64,000 bases of DNA from Chlorobiota bacterium (lineage in GTDB: Bacteria > Bacteroidota > Chlorobiia > Chlorobiales > Chlorobiaceae), in NCBI GenBank assembly GCA_016866305.1, contig VGMX01000012.1, positions 1-64,000 on the forward strand, in the 5' to 3' direction. Under the pieces are notes generated by a model that did not search any database, was not told where the DNA came from, and saw only the letters and a program-made list of their open reading frames with translations. Made by a program: the position numbers and the translations under genes. Shown here piece by piece: positions 25,105 through 34,711 of the stretch (position 1 is its first letter; every line of letters starts with the position of its first letter).

Positions 25105-25677
25105 TCAGATCATGCAGCGGTAGGAGCAGAGGATGCTGTTCTCCTGCTGCATGATTGTGGCGCTGATTTTCGTCTTCGGGTTCACCAGCTCTTCGAGCAG
25201 CGCTTCGAAGGTGCCGAGATAGAAGTTGCCGACGACGGTTTTGCTGGGAAAGGTTACCCGTACCGTTATCTCCGGGTTTTTGCCTGTCCTGTAGCTGAAC
25301 TCGCCACTGCCGGCGAAGGTCCAGGCGTTCTTGCTGATGGCGAAAAGAAAGATACTGAATGCCGGTCCCGGCGGAAGCAGTTTGAGCACTTTCTGGAACA
25401 TACCCGGAATGCGCACCCGGAGCAGATATGCTGCGGTTCGGCGGCCTGATTCCTCGAGAATTCCGCCCGTCCTGTTTTCACCGATCTCTTTTTCCAGTGC
25501 ACAGACGAGGCTGTGGAATTTCGATTCTTCGGTCATTTCGCTCGGCAGGTTGCCGATCCAGTGACCTTGCCCGATCCGTTCGAGCATGGCTTCAGCTTCG
25601 GTTTTTCCGAAGCATTCCTCGAGTGCGGCTACGGTCTGTATGATCGAGTTGGGACCTATTTTCGAAGGCGTGTTCAT
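25105..25677 (-). CDS. bchJ: BchJ-like V4R-domain protein (bacteriochlorophyll biosynthesis)
   Basis: IGPNSIIQTVAALEECFGKTEAEAMLERIGQGHWIGNLPSEMTEE; V4R-like C-terminus; next to bchNBL. Confidence 0.8.
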   Translation of the reverse strand: MNTPSKIGPNSIIQTVAALEECFGKTEAEAMLERIGQGHWIGNLPSEMTEESKFHSLVCALEKEIGENRTGGILEESGRRTAAYLLRVRIPGMFQKVLKLLPPGPAFSIFLFAISKNAWTFAGSGEFSYRTGKNPEITVRVTFPSKTVVGNFYLGTFEALLEELVNPKTKISATIMQQENSILCSYRCMI

Positions 25678-25764
25678 AGCTGGATGGTTCGTTATATGCT
25701 GGATGTGTTCATGCTCCTGAGCGACGGCAGGAAGATATGCAGGAAAAGTGAGTCATGAAAATGA

Positions 25765-26826
25765 TTATGGCCTGACGCTGAAATCGATGGCATCGGTTAC
25801 CCATCCCGGGCGGATTTTCACGGTGTCGGCAAAGACCCCGAATGGCTCGGAAGGGGTGAACGGTTCGAGGCGGCCGGACCTCCAGGGTTTCGGAGGGCTG
25901 TTTTTTCCGGGTTCGGCGGGTATTGATGCACTGACGGTATAGGTGCCGGGGGGCAGTGCGGGGAAGGTATAGCGGAATATCCCTTTTGCGGCAAGTGTCG
26001 CAGCGGTGAGAAACGATGTGTTGTCGCCGTGCCGCAGCGCCTCGACGGTGAGGGCTTTCGCATCTGCCTGGCATCTGCCGGAAAGCGTTCCCGGCTGTTC
26101 GTTTGTCTTGTCGGTTGCGGCCGGCTCAAGGCCTGTTTCCGAACGTTTTCCCTGAGCGAACCGCAGCAGAAGCGATGCTGTTCCGGAGGCGACCGACGGC
26201 TTGTCGGGAATGGCCCACGGTTCAGTCTCGGGGTTGAAGTGCATGTCGCGGTTCAGGTCGGCAATCGCAAAGACGCGATACCGGCCTTCTGCAATATTGT
26301 CAAACCGGAAAGTGCCGTCCGGGCCGGTTTGCGCCAGGTAGTCGGGATCGGTTTTCCGGCTGCCTTCTGAAAAAGCCAGCAGCAGCGCTTCGGTTGCGGG
26401 TGTCAGGCCGTAGTTATAGACCTTTCCGGCAATCGTGCCGGTATCGGGCACGCCGTCGGTGGAGAAGGCTATGGCAACCGGGTTGTCGAGTCTCCGGCCA
26501 CGGATGTCGAGCATGTACTTATTGAGGATGATCCGGTAGGTCGTGCCCGGTTTCAGCGTTTCGTATATCCGGATTTCGGATGCATTCCCGCTTGCAGAGA
26601 CATCGTAGTTGCCGATAGCCGGAGTAAACATGAGTGCCTTGAGCAGTTCGCGACCGCTGACGGGGTGGCTGAACAAGATGGAAACGGTGCACGAGGGGAG
26701 CGATCCCGGCGACAGCCTGGTTTGCGATGTGGTGATCCGCAACGGGCTCTTGTCTGACGGGCCTCCTGAAGGAGGGCGGTCGGATGCACAGCCGCCGGCA
26801 ACAGCCAGAAACAGCAGCGAGAGCAT
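25765..26826 (-). CDS. Putative lipoprotein with SbsA-type Ig-like (Big_5) domain
   Basis: Signal peptide plus lipobox (LFLAVAGGC); VSILFSHPVSGRELLKALMFTPAIGNY..KPGTTYRIILNKYMLDIRGRRLDNPVAIAFSTDG. Confidence 0.65.
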   Translation of the reverse strand: MLSLLFLAVAGGCASDRPPSGGPSDKSPLRITTSQTRLSPGSLPSCTVSILFSHPVSGRELLKALMFTPAIGNYDVSASGNASEIRIYETLKPGTTYRIILNKYMLDIRGRRLDNPVAIAFSTDGVPDTGTIAGKVYNYGLTPATEALLLAFSEGSRKTDPDYLAQTGPDGTFRFDNIAEGRYRVFAIADLNRDMHFNPETEPWAIPDKPSVASGTASLLLRFAQGKRSETGLEPAATDKTNEQPGTLSGRCQADAKALTVEALRHGDNTSFLTAATLAAKGIFRYTFPALPPGTYTVSASIPAEPGKNSPPKPWRSGRLEPFTPSEPFGVFADTVKIRPGWVTDAIDFSVRP

Positions 26827-26887
26827 GAACCCGATGTGTCGCGTGTATTGCAGCTTTTTTTCCCGGAAGGGGTTACCGAAGCCCAGA

Positions 26888-26916
26888 TTGTATCTGTCTT
26901 TAAAAATTCGTAAATT
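26888..26916 (+). promoter_or_regulatory. Candidate promoter of glgA
   Basis: TTGTAT-17 nt-TAAATT within TCGTAAATT, 62 nt upstream of the glgA ATG. Confidence 0.45.
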
Positions 26917-26977
26917 AAAAACTAATGTAGTTCTATGAAAGTTTTTGATGAAAAATTATAGATCGATTGATATATAG

Positions 26978-28447
26978 ATGGCCAGAAGAAATTTCAAGGT
27001 TCTTTATGTCTCTGGTGAAGTTTCCCCGTTTGTAAGAATCAGCGCACTTGCCGATTTCATGGCATCGTTCCCCCAGGCTCTTGAAGAGGAAGGTTTTGAG
27101 GCCCGTATCATGATGCCGAAATACGGTACCATCAACGACCGCAAATTCCGGTTGCACGATGTGCTCCGCCTTTCGGACATCGAGGTGCATCTCAAAGACA
27201 AAACCGATCTTCTCCATGTGAAAGTCACGGCTTTGCCTTCGAGCAAGATCCAGACCTATTTCCTCTATAACGAGAAATATTTCAAGCGCAACGGTCTTTT
27301 TACCGATGCACATAACGGAACAGACATCAAGAGTACAACCGAAAAGGTGATTTTCTTTAACGTGGGAGTACTCGAGACCCTGCAGCGGCTGGGCTGGAAG
27401 CCGGATATCATCCACTGCCACGACTGGTATGCCTGCATGATTCCCCTTCTTCTGAAAACCGTCTATGCCTCGAACAGTTTTTTCAGCGACATCAAGACGG
27501 TCCTGACCATTCACAATGTCTATCGTCAGGGAGTTCTGCCCTTCAAGGTGTTTCAGAAGCTGCTGCCCGATGAGGTCTGCAACGGGATGCACCGCACCGG
27601 TGATGACGTGAACATGCTCTATACGGGAGTCGGCAGTGCCGATCTTCTGACAACGACATCGAAGCGCTATGCAGATGAAATTGTCCGGGATGGCAAGGAT
27701 GCTTACGGACTTGGCCGTGTTGTCGAAGAACGCAAAGACAAATTTCACGGTATTCTCAACGGCATCGATACCCGGCAATGGAACCCTTCGACCGACAAGC
27801 TCATCAAGAAGCGCTACAGCAACGACCGGATGGAAGGGAAGATCGACAACAAGAAGGCGCTGCTCGAAGAGGCCGGCCTTCCCTTTGAAGAAGGCCGTCC
27901 GCTGGTTGGCGTCATCGGGGGTTTCGATGCCTTCCAGGGCGCAGAGCTGCTCAAGGAAAGCCTTGAACGCATGATCGGACTCGACATGCAGCTCATCATC
28001 TGCGGATCGGGTGAAAAGGAGTACGAAAAATATTTTCAGGACTTCACCGCCGACCATCCCGATCAGGTTGCGGTGCTCGGCGACTATGCCGATACGCTGC
28101 TGCATCTTGCCATTGCAGGTCTGGATATTCTTCTGATGCCCGGAAAGATCGAGTCGTGCGGCATGCTGCAGATGTTCGCCATGAACTACGGGACGATTCC
28201 GGTCGCCTATGCCGGAGGCGGGATTGTTGAAACCATTGATGATATATCCGGTGAAAACGGTTCGGGATTTCTTTTCCACGATTATACCCCTGAGGCGTTT
28301 ACCGGAAAACTGAAGGAAGCTATCGACCTGTATGGCGACGAGGAACGCTGGATGCACGTTGTGCTTGAAGCCATGAGCCGCGATTTTGCGTGGAAGAATT
28401 CAGCCGAGGAGTATGACCAGCTGTATCGTCAACTGCTTGAAGCGTAA
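26978..28447 (+). CDS. glgA: Glycogen/starch synthase (GT5), divergent
   Basis: KVLYVSGEVSPFVRISALADFMASFPQALEEEGFEARIMMPKYG; HCHDWYACMIPLLLK. Confidence 0.88.
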   Translation: MARRNFKVLYVSGEVSPFVRISALADFMASFPQALEEEGFEARIMMPKYGTINDRKFRLHDVLRLSDIEVHLKDKTDLLHVKVTALPSSKIQTYFLYNEKYFKRNGLFTDAHNGTDIKSTTEKVIFFNVGVLETLQRLGWKPDIIHCHDWYACMIPLLLKTVYASNSFFSDIKTVLTIHNVYRQGVLPFKVFQKLLPDEVCNGMHRTGDDVNMLYTGVGSADLLTTTSKRYADEIVRDGKDAYGLGRVVEERKDKFHGILNGIDTRQWNPSTDKLIKKRYSNDRMEGKIDNKKALLEEAGLPFEEGRPLVGVIGGFDAFQGAELLKESLERMIGLDMQLIICGSGEKEYEKYFQDFTADHPDQVAVLGDYADTLLHLAIAGLDILLMPGKIESCGMLQMFAMNYGTIPVAYAGGGIVETIDDISGENGSGFLFHDYTPEAFTGKLKEAIDLYGDEERWMHVVLEAMSRDFAWKNSAEEYDQLYRQLLEA

Positions 28448-28452
28448 GGGGC

Positions 28453-29037
28453 ATGGCTGAAACCGTCAGGGTGCTCTTTCTCGATCGCGACGGCACCATC
28501 AATGAGGATACCGGTTCCTATGTCGCATCAAGGGAGCAGTTCAGGCTTATTGACCGTGCGGGAGAGGCGGTTGCTCTTGCCAAATCCGCCGGATACGGAA
28601 TTGTCGTCGTTACCAACCAGGCAGGCATCGCAAGAGGCATTACCACACCCGAACAGGTCGAGGATGTCAACCGTTACCTGAACGAGCTGCTTGCCGCCTG
28701 GGGTACGGCTTACGACCGCTGTTATTACTGCCCGTCACATCCTGCCTATCCGGATCCCAGGTACGACCGTTTCGGGGATTGCCGCAAACCGGCCACCGGC
28801 ATGGTGGATCAAGCCATCGCGGATTTTCTTGCCGACGGCCTTGTCGTTGACCGCGAAAGCTCCTTTTTTATCGGCGATAAAGCCGTGGATATCGAATGCG
28901 GTTTCAGGGCCGGTCTCAGGCCGATACTGGTGAGAACAGGGCATAACGAGGAACGTCTCTGCATTGAACGGGGCATCATTCCTGAATATGTCGCCGATAA
29001 TCTCTACCGGGCCGTTACCGGCCATATCCTTGTCTGA
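28453..29037 (+). CDS. gmhB: HAD-IIIA phosphatase, D-glycero-D-manno-heptose-1,7-bisphosphate phosphatase-like
   Basis: VLFLDRDGTINEDTGSYV..VVVTNQAGIARG; CYYCPSHP..CRKPATGM. Confidence 0.85.
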   Translation: MAETVRVLFLDRDGTINEDTGSYVASREQFRLIDRAGEAVALAKSAGYGIVVVTNQAGIARGITTPEQVEDVNRYLNELLAAWGTAYDRCYYCPSHPAYPDPRYDRFGDCRKPATGMVDQAIADFLADGLVVDRESSFFIGDKAVDIECGFRAGLRPILVRTGHNEERLCIERGIIPEYVADNLYRAVTGHILV

Positions 29038-30202
29038 ACCGTTTCCCGCACAAAAGAACCGGCAGGATGCCGGACAGGAGATCAGTATCTATATCCATGT
29101 TCCTTTTTGCCGCTCCCGGTGCAGCTACTGTGATTTTTTTCTGGTCACCCGGCTCGATTACATTGAGGCTTTTTTTCGTGCACTTGCCATTGAAACCCTT
29201 GCTGCGGCGCCGCTTTTGAAAAGCTGCAGGGTGAAAGCCGTGCATTTCGGGGGAGGGACTCCCTCACTGGTGCCGGTGCGCCTGCTTGCCGGATGGCTTG
29301 ATCTTGCCGCATCACTCGCTGTTTTTCCTTCAGGTATGGAAATCGCGCTTGAAGCCAACCCGGAAGACCTCGGCGGGCGAGTGATGGAGGATCTCCGGGC
29401 AGCGGGCTTCAACCGCATCAGCCTCGGCGTGCAGTCCTACCGGCCAAGGAAGCTTTCGGCTCTCGGACGCAGGCATTCGGCTGAAGATGCCTTGACGATA
29501 ACCCTGGCGGCACAGCAGTGGTTCGATTCGGTCAGTGTGGATCTCATCTGCGGCGTGCCGGGGGAGACGCTTGAGGAGTGGCGCGGCGATCTGCAGGCGG
29601 CGCTTGCAGCCACCGTGCCGCATCTGTCGGTATACATGCTTTCCGTAGAACCGAAAACCGTTCTTGAGCGTACTGTCGCCAAAGGTCTGGTAACGGTTCC
29701 GGAAGAGGGGGATCAGGCATCCATGTATCTGGAGGCAATCGAGCGGCTGTGCGCTCAAGGCTACCGTCATTACGAGGTATCCAATTTTGCGGTTTCCGGC
29801 CATCACTCCCGCTATAACCTTGCCTGCTGGATGCGGGAGCCCTACCTTGGTCTCGGTCCCTCAGCCCACAGTTTTCTGGTTCGGGAGGGTGTCGAGATGC
29901 GCAGGGCGAATGCCGGAAGCCTTCTGAGGTATCTTGCCGATCCTGCCGGATGCACGGTTTTCAATGAGACGCTTTCCGATCAGGAGCGGTTTGTGGAGCA
30001 TGTTTTTCTATCGCTGCGCATAAACCGCGGTCTTGATGTTGGGTTTTTGGGAAAACACAATAAATTAGGACTGAATCTTCCTGAACTGTTTGCGCAGTTT
30101 TCCGCAAAGGGATGGATTTCGATAGAAAACGGTTCGCTCTACCTGACCGCAAAAGGGTTTCTGTTTGCCGATCATATTGCCGGGGCGCTTGTTTCCGCAT
30201 AA
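29030..30202 (+). CDS. hemW: HemW-like radical SAM protein (coproporphyrinogen III oxidase family)
   Basis: IYIHVPFCRSRCSYCDFF; GGGTPSLVP; likely TTG start overlapping the end of gmhB. Confidence 0.93.
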   Translation: MSEPFPAQKNRQDAGQEISIYIHVPFCRSRCSYCDFFLVTRLDYIEAFFRALAIETLAAAPLLKSCRVKAVHFGGGTPSLVPVRLLAGWLDLAASLAVFPSGMEIALEANPEDLGGRVMEDLRAAGFNRISLGVQSYRPRKLSALGRRHSAEDALTITLAAQQWFDSVSVDLICGVPGETLEEWRGDLQAALAATVPHLSVYMLSVEPKTVLERTVAKGLVTVPEEGDQASMYLEAIERLCAQGYRHYEVSNFAVSGHHSRYNLACWMREPYLGLGPSAHSFLVREGVEMRRANAGSLLRYLADPAGCTVFNETLSDQERFVEHVFLSLRINRGLDVGFLGKHNKLGLNLPELFAQFSAKGWISIENGSLYLTAKGFLFADHIAGALVSA

Positions 30203-30239
30203 CCAATGCAACCATATCGAGGAGTGAAAGTATACGTTT

Positions 30240-32888
30240 ATGACGCACCGGGCACTTAACCGTCTTCTTGCAGTGCTGCTGTTTGCCGCAGCCGAGTTGC
30301 TCTATCTCATGACCATGGCGCCCACGCTGTCATTCTGGGACTGCGGTGAATTCATTGCTACGGCCTATACGCTCGGCGTTCCTCATCCGCCGGGGGCTCC
30401 ACTTTTTCTGCTGCTCGGACGCGTTTTTTCGATGATTCCCCTTTTCAGCGACATCGGAGCGAGGGTGAACTTCATCAGCACCCTTGCAAGCTCGGCGACG
30501 GTCATGCTCACCTATCTCATAACCATGCGGTTCATCATCCTGTACCGTTCAAACGATCCAGGGAAATGGGATGCCGGTGAGAAGATTTCCGCATACGGCA
30601 GCGCGGTGATCGCCGCTCTGGCGCTCGCGTTTTCGGACAGCTTCTGGTACAATGCCGTCGAAACCGAAGTCTATGCACTCTCCTCCTTCTTCACGGCCAT
30701 GGTGGTCTGGCTGATGCTGCGCTGGTATGAGGACTATCCGAATCCCGGACACGAACGGTGGCTGATGCTCGTCATGTATATGGTGGGGCTTTCCATCGGG
30801 GTGCACCTTCTGAGCCTGCTTGCGCTTTTTGCTGCGGCAATGATCTACTTTTTCAGGAGATACGAGGTTACTCCGAAATCCCTTGCCCTGCTTGCTGCCG
30901 TATCCCTTGCGCTGTTTTTCCTGATATACCAGGTCGTCATCAAAGGGCTGCCCGTGCTTTTCCAGTTCACCTCGTGGTGGGGGTTCCTGCTGCTCCTTGC
31001 CCTGCTTGCATACGGCATCCGGCACACCGGGCGCCGGAGACTCGCAGAAGCCAACACCTTCATCGTCTCGCTCCTGCTGATCATCATCGGTTATACCTCC
31101 TACGGCATGATCTATGTCCGGGCGCAGGCCGGCCCGCCGATCAACGAAAACAACCCGTCGACTCCCGCAGCGTTTTTTTCCTATCTGAACCGGGAGCAGT
31201 ACGGCGAAATGCCGATGTGGCCGCGGCGCTGGTCCCAGGAGCCGGCGCATCAGTACTTCTACCAGCAGTATCAAAGCGACTGGGATTACTTTGTCAGCTA
31301 CCAGCTCAACCGGATGTACCTGCGGTATTTCGGGTGGCAGTTCATCGGGCGCGAGCACGACATGGAGGGAGCCGCTGTCGACTGGTCGGTACTCTGGGGG
31401 CTGCCGTTGCTTGCCGGCCTTGCAGGAGCGGTGTCGCATTTCAGAAGGCAGTGGAAAATGGGGCTGGTCGTCACGGCGCTGTTCATTCTGACCGGGGCTG
31501 CTCTGGTGGTGTATCTGAACCAGACCGAGCCGCAGCCCCGCGAACGGGACTACAGCTACGCAGGCAGCTTTTTCGCCTTTGCCCTGTGGATCGGCATCGG
31601 GATCGAGAGTCTCTGGAGCTTCATGAAAGAGCGTTTTTGGCCGCAGAAAAGCATGCAGCAAGCCTTTCTGGCCGGATTGCTGGTAACGGCTTCGGTATTG
31701 CTGATCAACGGCCGCATGCTGCAGGCGAATTACCGGGTGCATGACCGTTCGGGAAACTATGTGCCGTGGGACTGGGCGTGGAATCTCTTGCAGAGTTGTG
31801 AAAAGGATGCCATTCTTTTCACCAACGGAGATAACGACACCTTTCCGCTCTGGTATCTTCAGGAGGTCGAACGGATCAGAACCGATGTCCGGGTGGTCAA
31901 TCTCAGTCTTGCCAATACCGGATGGTATCTGCTGCAGCTGAAAAATACCAGCCCGAGAGGGGCAAAGCCTGTGGCTTTCAGCGCAGGAGATGGTGAACTT
32001 GCCGCAATTACCTATGTCCCCGTCGATTCCGTCGATGTGGAGATTCCTGCCGGCAGGGCAGGCAGGGAACTTGAACGGGAGGCCGCACGCCATGGATTTT
32101 CGCTTCCCTCGGCACCCGACGGCAGCCTGAAATGGGTGCTCAAACCCGGTTTTTCCTATAATGGCCAGGGGTATATGCGACCCCAGGATGTCGCAGTTTA
32201 CGAGATAGTCACCAACAACTTTGCCGACCGTCCGGTCTGCTTTGCGCTCACGGTCGATCAGGAGAGCATGATCGGGCTTCAGCGCCACCTGAGACTTGAC
32301 GGTCTCGTCTACAAGGTCGTCCCCATCGAGAGCGCCGATCCCATGAGTTTTGTCGATCCGTCAAGGCTTTACCGTTCACTCACACAGGTGTACCGGTTCC
32401 GCAATCTCGACAACCCTGCCGTAACGATCGAGGAGACTTCCCGCCGGCTTTGCGCGAACTACACGCCGCTTTTTGTGCGCCTTGCCCTCGAACTTGCCGA
32501 GGACCCTGCCGGAACCATCCGCGTAGAGGGACCCGGAGGCCGGATGCATGCGGCAGGAAGGGGAGCACTTGCGCTGGAGGTACTCGATACTGCCGCCAAC
32601 GTGCTTCCTCCCGAACGGTATCCGATGAATCCCGAACTGGCCGCATCGGTGGTTTCACTCTACAGCCGGCTCGGTTCAAGGGAAAAATCGCATCAATATA
32701 TTTCCTATCTTGAAAACCTTGCCGCGGCAAGCAGCTACCGTTCCGATCCCAAACTGTTCTTTGTGCTTGCCGGTGCATACCGCGATGCCGGACGGGTGCG
32801 GGAGGCCGAGAGGATCATCGAATCACTTGCCCGGGAGTTGCAGGAACCCAGGATAAAGGAAGCGTTTGAACAAAAGAAGCCACAATAA
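30240..32888 (+). CDS. DUF2723 family membrane protein (protein O-mannosyltransferase-like)
   Basis: APTLSFWDCGEFIATAYTLGVPHPPGAPLFLLLGRVF; many TM segments; C-terminal TPR-like region. Confidence 0.85.
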   Translation: MTHRALNRLLAVLLFAAAELLYLMTMAPTLSFWDCGEFIATAYTLGVPHPPGAPLFLLLGRVFSMIPLFSDIGARVNFISTLASSATVMLTYLITMRFIILYRSNDPGKWDAGEKISAYGSAVIAALALAFSDSFWYNAVETEVYALSSFFTAMVVWLMLRWYEDYPNPGHERWLMLVMYMVGLSIGVHLLSLLALFAAAMIYFFRRYEVTPKSLALLAAVSLALFFLIYQVVIKGLPVLFQFTSWWGFLLLLALLAYGIRHTGRRRLAEANTFIVSLLLIIIGYTSYGMIYVRAQAGPPINENNPSTPAAFFSYLNREQYGEMPMWPRRWSQEPAHQYFYQQYQSDWDYFVSYQLNRMYLRYFGWQFIGREHDMEGAAVDWSVLWGLPLLAGLAGAVSHFRRQWKMGLVVTALFILTGAALVVYLNQTEPQPRERDYSYAGSFFAFALWIGIGIESLWSFMKERFWPQKSMQQAFLAGLLVTASVLLINGRMLQANYRVHDRSGNYVPWDWAWNLLQSCEKDAILFTNGDNDTFPLWYLQEVERIRTDVRVVNLSLANTGWYLLQLKNTSPRGAKPVAFSAGDGELAAITYVPVDSVDVEIPAGRAGRELEREAARHGFSLPSAPDGSLKWVLKPGFSYNGQGYMRPQDVAVYEIVTNNFADRPVCFALTVDQESMIGLQRHLRLDGLVYKVVPIESADPMSFVDPSRLYRSLTQVYRFRNLDNPAVTIEETSRRLCANYTPLFVRLALELAEDPAGTIRVEGPGGRMHAAGRGALALEVLDTAANVLPPERYPMNPELAASVVSLYSRLGSREKSHQYISYLENLAAASSYRSDPKLFFVLAGAYRDAGRVREAERIIESLARELQEPRIKEAFEQKKPQ

Positions 32889-32892
32889 GTCT

Positions 32893-33690
32893 ATGAACAG
32901 CAGTATTCATGCAACCGCCATCATCGGGCCGGAAGCAGTCCTCGAAGAGGGGGTTTCGGTAGGGCCATACAGTGTCATCGAGGATGACGTTACCATCGGA
33001 GCAGGCACCATGATCGGCCCGCACGTGCATATTTTTTCAGGAACCCGTATCGGCAGCGGATGCAGGATTCACACGGGGGCGGTGCTTGGCGGTGAACCCC
33101 AGGACCTGAAATTTTCGGGGGAGAAAACCTGCCTGTATATCGGAGACCGAACGGTGATCCGCGAATATGTGACGCTGAACAGGGGCACAAAGGCAAGCGG
33201 CAGAACCGTCGTCGGTTCCGACAACCTCATCATGGCCTATGTCCACGCCGGTCATGACTGCCATATCGGCAGTCACGTGGTAATCGCCAATTCCGTACAG
33301 TTCGGCGGCCATTGCGAAGTGGGAGACTATGCGGTCATCGGTGGTCTGGCCGGTATCCATCAGTTTGTCAGGATCGGCCGCTACAGCATGGTCGGCGGCA
33401 TTGCAAGGGCGTCGCTCGATGTGCCGCCTTTCGTGATGGCCGGAGGCCACGGTTCTTTCCGGTACGAGGGCCTGAACGCCATCGGTTTGAAACGGAGAGG
33501 GTTTTCATCCGGAACAATAACCCTGATACGTGATGTATATCGTATCATCTTCCAGTCGGGACTGCTGCTCGGCAAGGCGCTTGAAAAAGTGAAAGCGGAG
33601 TGCCCTCCGGAACCGGAAGTGCTTGAAATTCTTGATTTCTTCGCATCCGGCACGCACGGGAGAAAGTTCCTCAGGCCATTCAACACCTAA
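32893..33690 (+). CDS. lpxA: Acyl-ACP--UDP-N-acetylglucosamine O-acyltransferase
   Basis: Hexapeptide repeats; IHATAIIGPEAVLEEGVSVGPYSVI..GGEPQDLKF..AHAGHDCHIG-like region. Confidence 0.95.
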   Translation: MNSSIHATAIIGPEAVLEEGVSVGPYSVIEDDVTIGAGTMIGPHVHIFSGTRIGSGCRIHTGAVLGGEPQDLKFSGEKTCLYIGDRTVIREYVTLNRGTKASGRTVVGSDNLIMAYVHAGHDCHIGSHVVIANSVQFGGHCEVGDYAVIGGLAGIHQFVRIGRYSMVGGIARASLDVPPFVMAGGHGSFRYEGLNAIGLKRRGFSSGTITLIRDVYRIIFQSGLLLGKALEKVKAECPPEPEVLEILDFFASGTHGRKFLRPFNT

Positions 33691-33709
33691 CCGGGCAGCG
33701 TCAGGAGCT

Positions 33710-34696
33710 ATGTCCCCATGGGCAATCGGCATCGATCTCGGCGGAACCGCAATCAAGGCGGCGATCGTCGGCATGCGGGAAGGAATCCTTCTGGCCCGCA
33801 CCATTCCGACTGATACCGGCTCCGGCCCTGAAGGTATTGTCGCCCAGCTTTCGGAGCTTGTCGGGTCGCTGCATGAGGGTGCTCCGGCAAATCTTTCGGG
33901 CAGCGAATTCGCTGGAATCGGGCTTGGCGCACCGGGAGCTGTCGATACCGAAAAGGGAACCCTGAGCTATCCGCCAAACCTTCCCGGCTGGATAACCTTT
34001 CCCCTTCGCGACAAGCTTCAAGAGGCCCTGAGGGAGTCGTTTCATGCTCCGGCTCCGGTTGTCATCGAAAACGATGCCAATGTCGCCGCATATGGCGAAG
34101 CGGTTTACGGCGCAGGACGCCGGTTCAGTGATTTTCTCATGGTAACGCTCGGCACCGGAGTGGGTGGAGGCATTGTGCTCGACCGCAAGCTGTATCGCGG
34201 TCCAAACGGGACTGCCGGCGAGATCGGCTTCATGATCGTGGATTTCCACGGAGATGCCATGCACGCCGGTATTCGCGGCACCATCGAAGGGATGATCGGC
34301 AAGGAACACATTGTGGCATACGCCCGCAGACTCATATGCGACAATCCCGGAGCCGGTTCGGCGCTTTCGGCGCTTTGCGGCCATGATTATGCAGCGCTTT
34401 CTCCCCGGCATATCGAACAGGCGGCAAAAGAGGGGGATCCGCTCTCGCTTGCCGTGTGGGAACGGGTCGGTTCGGTGCTCGGCGTGGGCTTTGCCAATGT
34501 CGCCGCCCTTATGGATATCAGGAAATTCGTGGTCGGAGGGGGGATATCGGCTGCCGGTTCCCTGATTTTCGAGCCGGCTCTCCGGCAATATCTCGATTCG
34601 ACCCTTCCTTCCATGCATGAAGGTGTCGAACTTGCCCCTGCCGAGCTCGGCAACACGGCAGGAATGTACGGTGCGGCAGCGTTGTGTTTTGTGTGA
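33710..34696 (+). CDS. ROK family sugar kinase (glucokinase-like)
   Basis: AIGIDLGGTAIKAAIV; VIENDANVAAYGEA; LGTGVGGGIVL. Confidence 0.9.
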   Translation: MSPWAIGIDLGGTAIKAAIVGMREGILLARTIPTDTGSGPEGIVAQLSELVGSLHEGAPANLSGSEFAGIGLGAPGAVDTEKGTLSYPPNLPGWITFPLRDKLQEALRESFHAPAPVVIENDANVAAYGEAVYGAGRRFSDFLMVTLGTGVGGGIVLDRKLYRGPNGTAGEIGFMIVDFHGDAMHAGIRGTIEGMIGKEHIVAYARRLICDNPGAGSALSALCGHDYAALSPRHIEQAAKEGDPLSLAVWERVGSVLGVGFANVAALMDIRKFVVGGGISAAGSLIFEPALRQYLDSTLPSMHEGVELAPAELGNTAGMYGAAALCFV

Positions 34697-34711
34697 ACCA
34701 TTTCACGGATT

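Noticed and set aside
26933-28357. 474-aa minus-strand ORF
   Set aside because: Fully antisense to glgA, no recognisable domains; shadow ORF
30549-32288. 579-aa minus-strand ORF
   Set aside because: Antisense to the DUF2723 gene; low-complexity charged translation without family signatures; a codon-bias shadow of a high-GC coding strand
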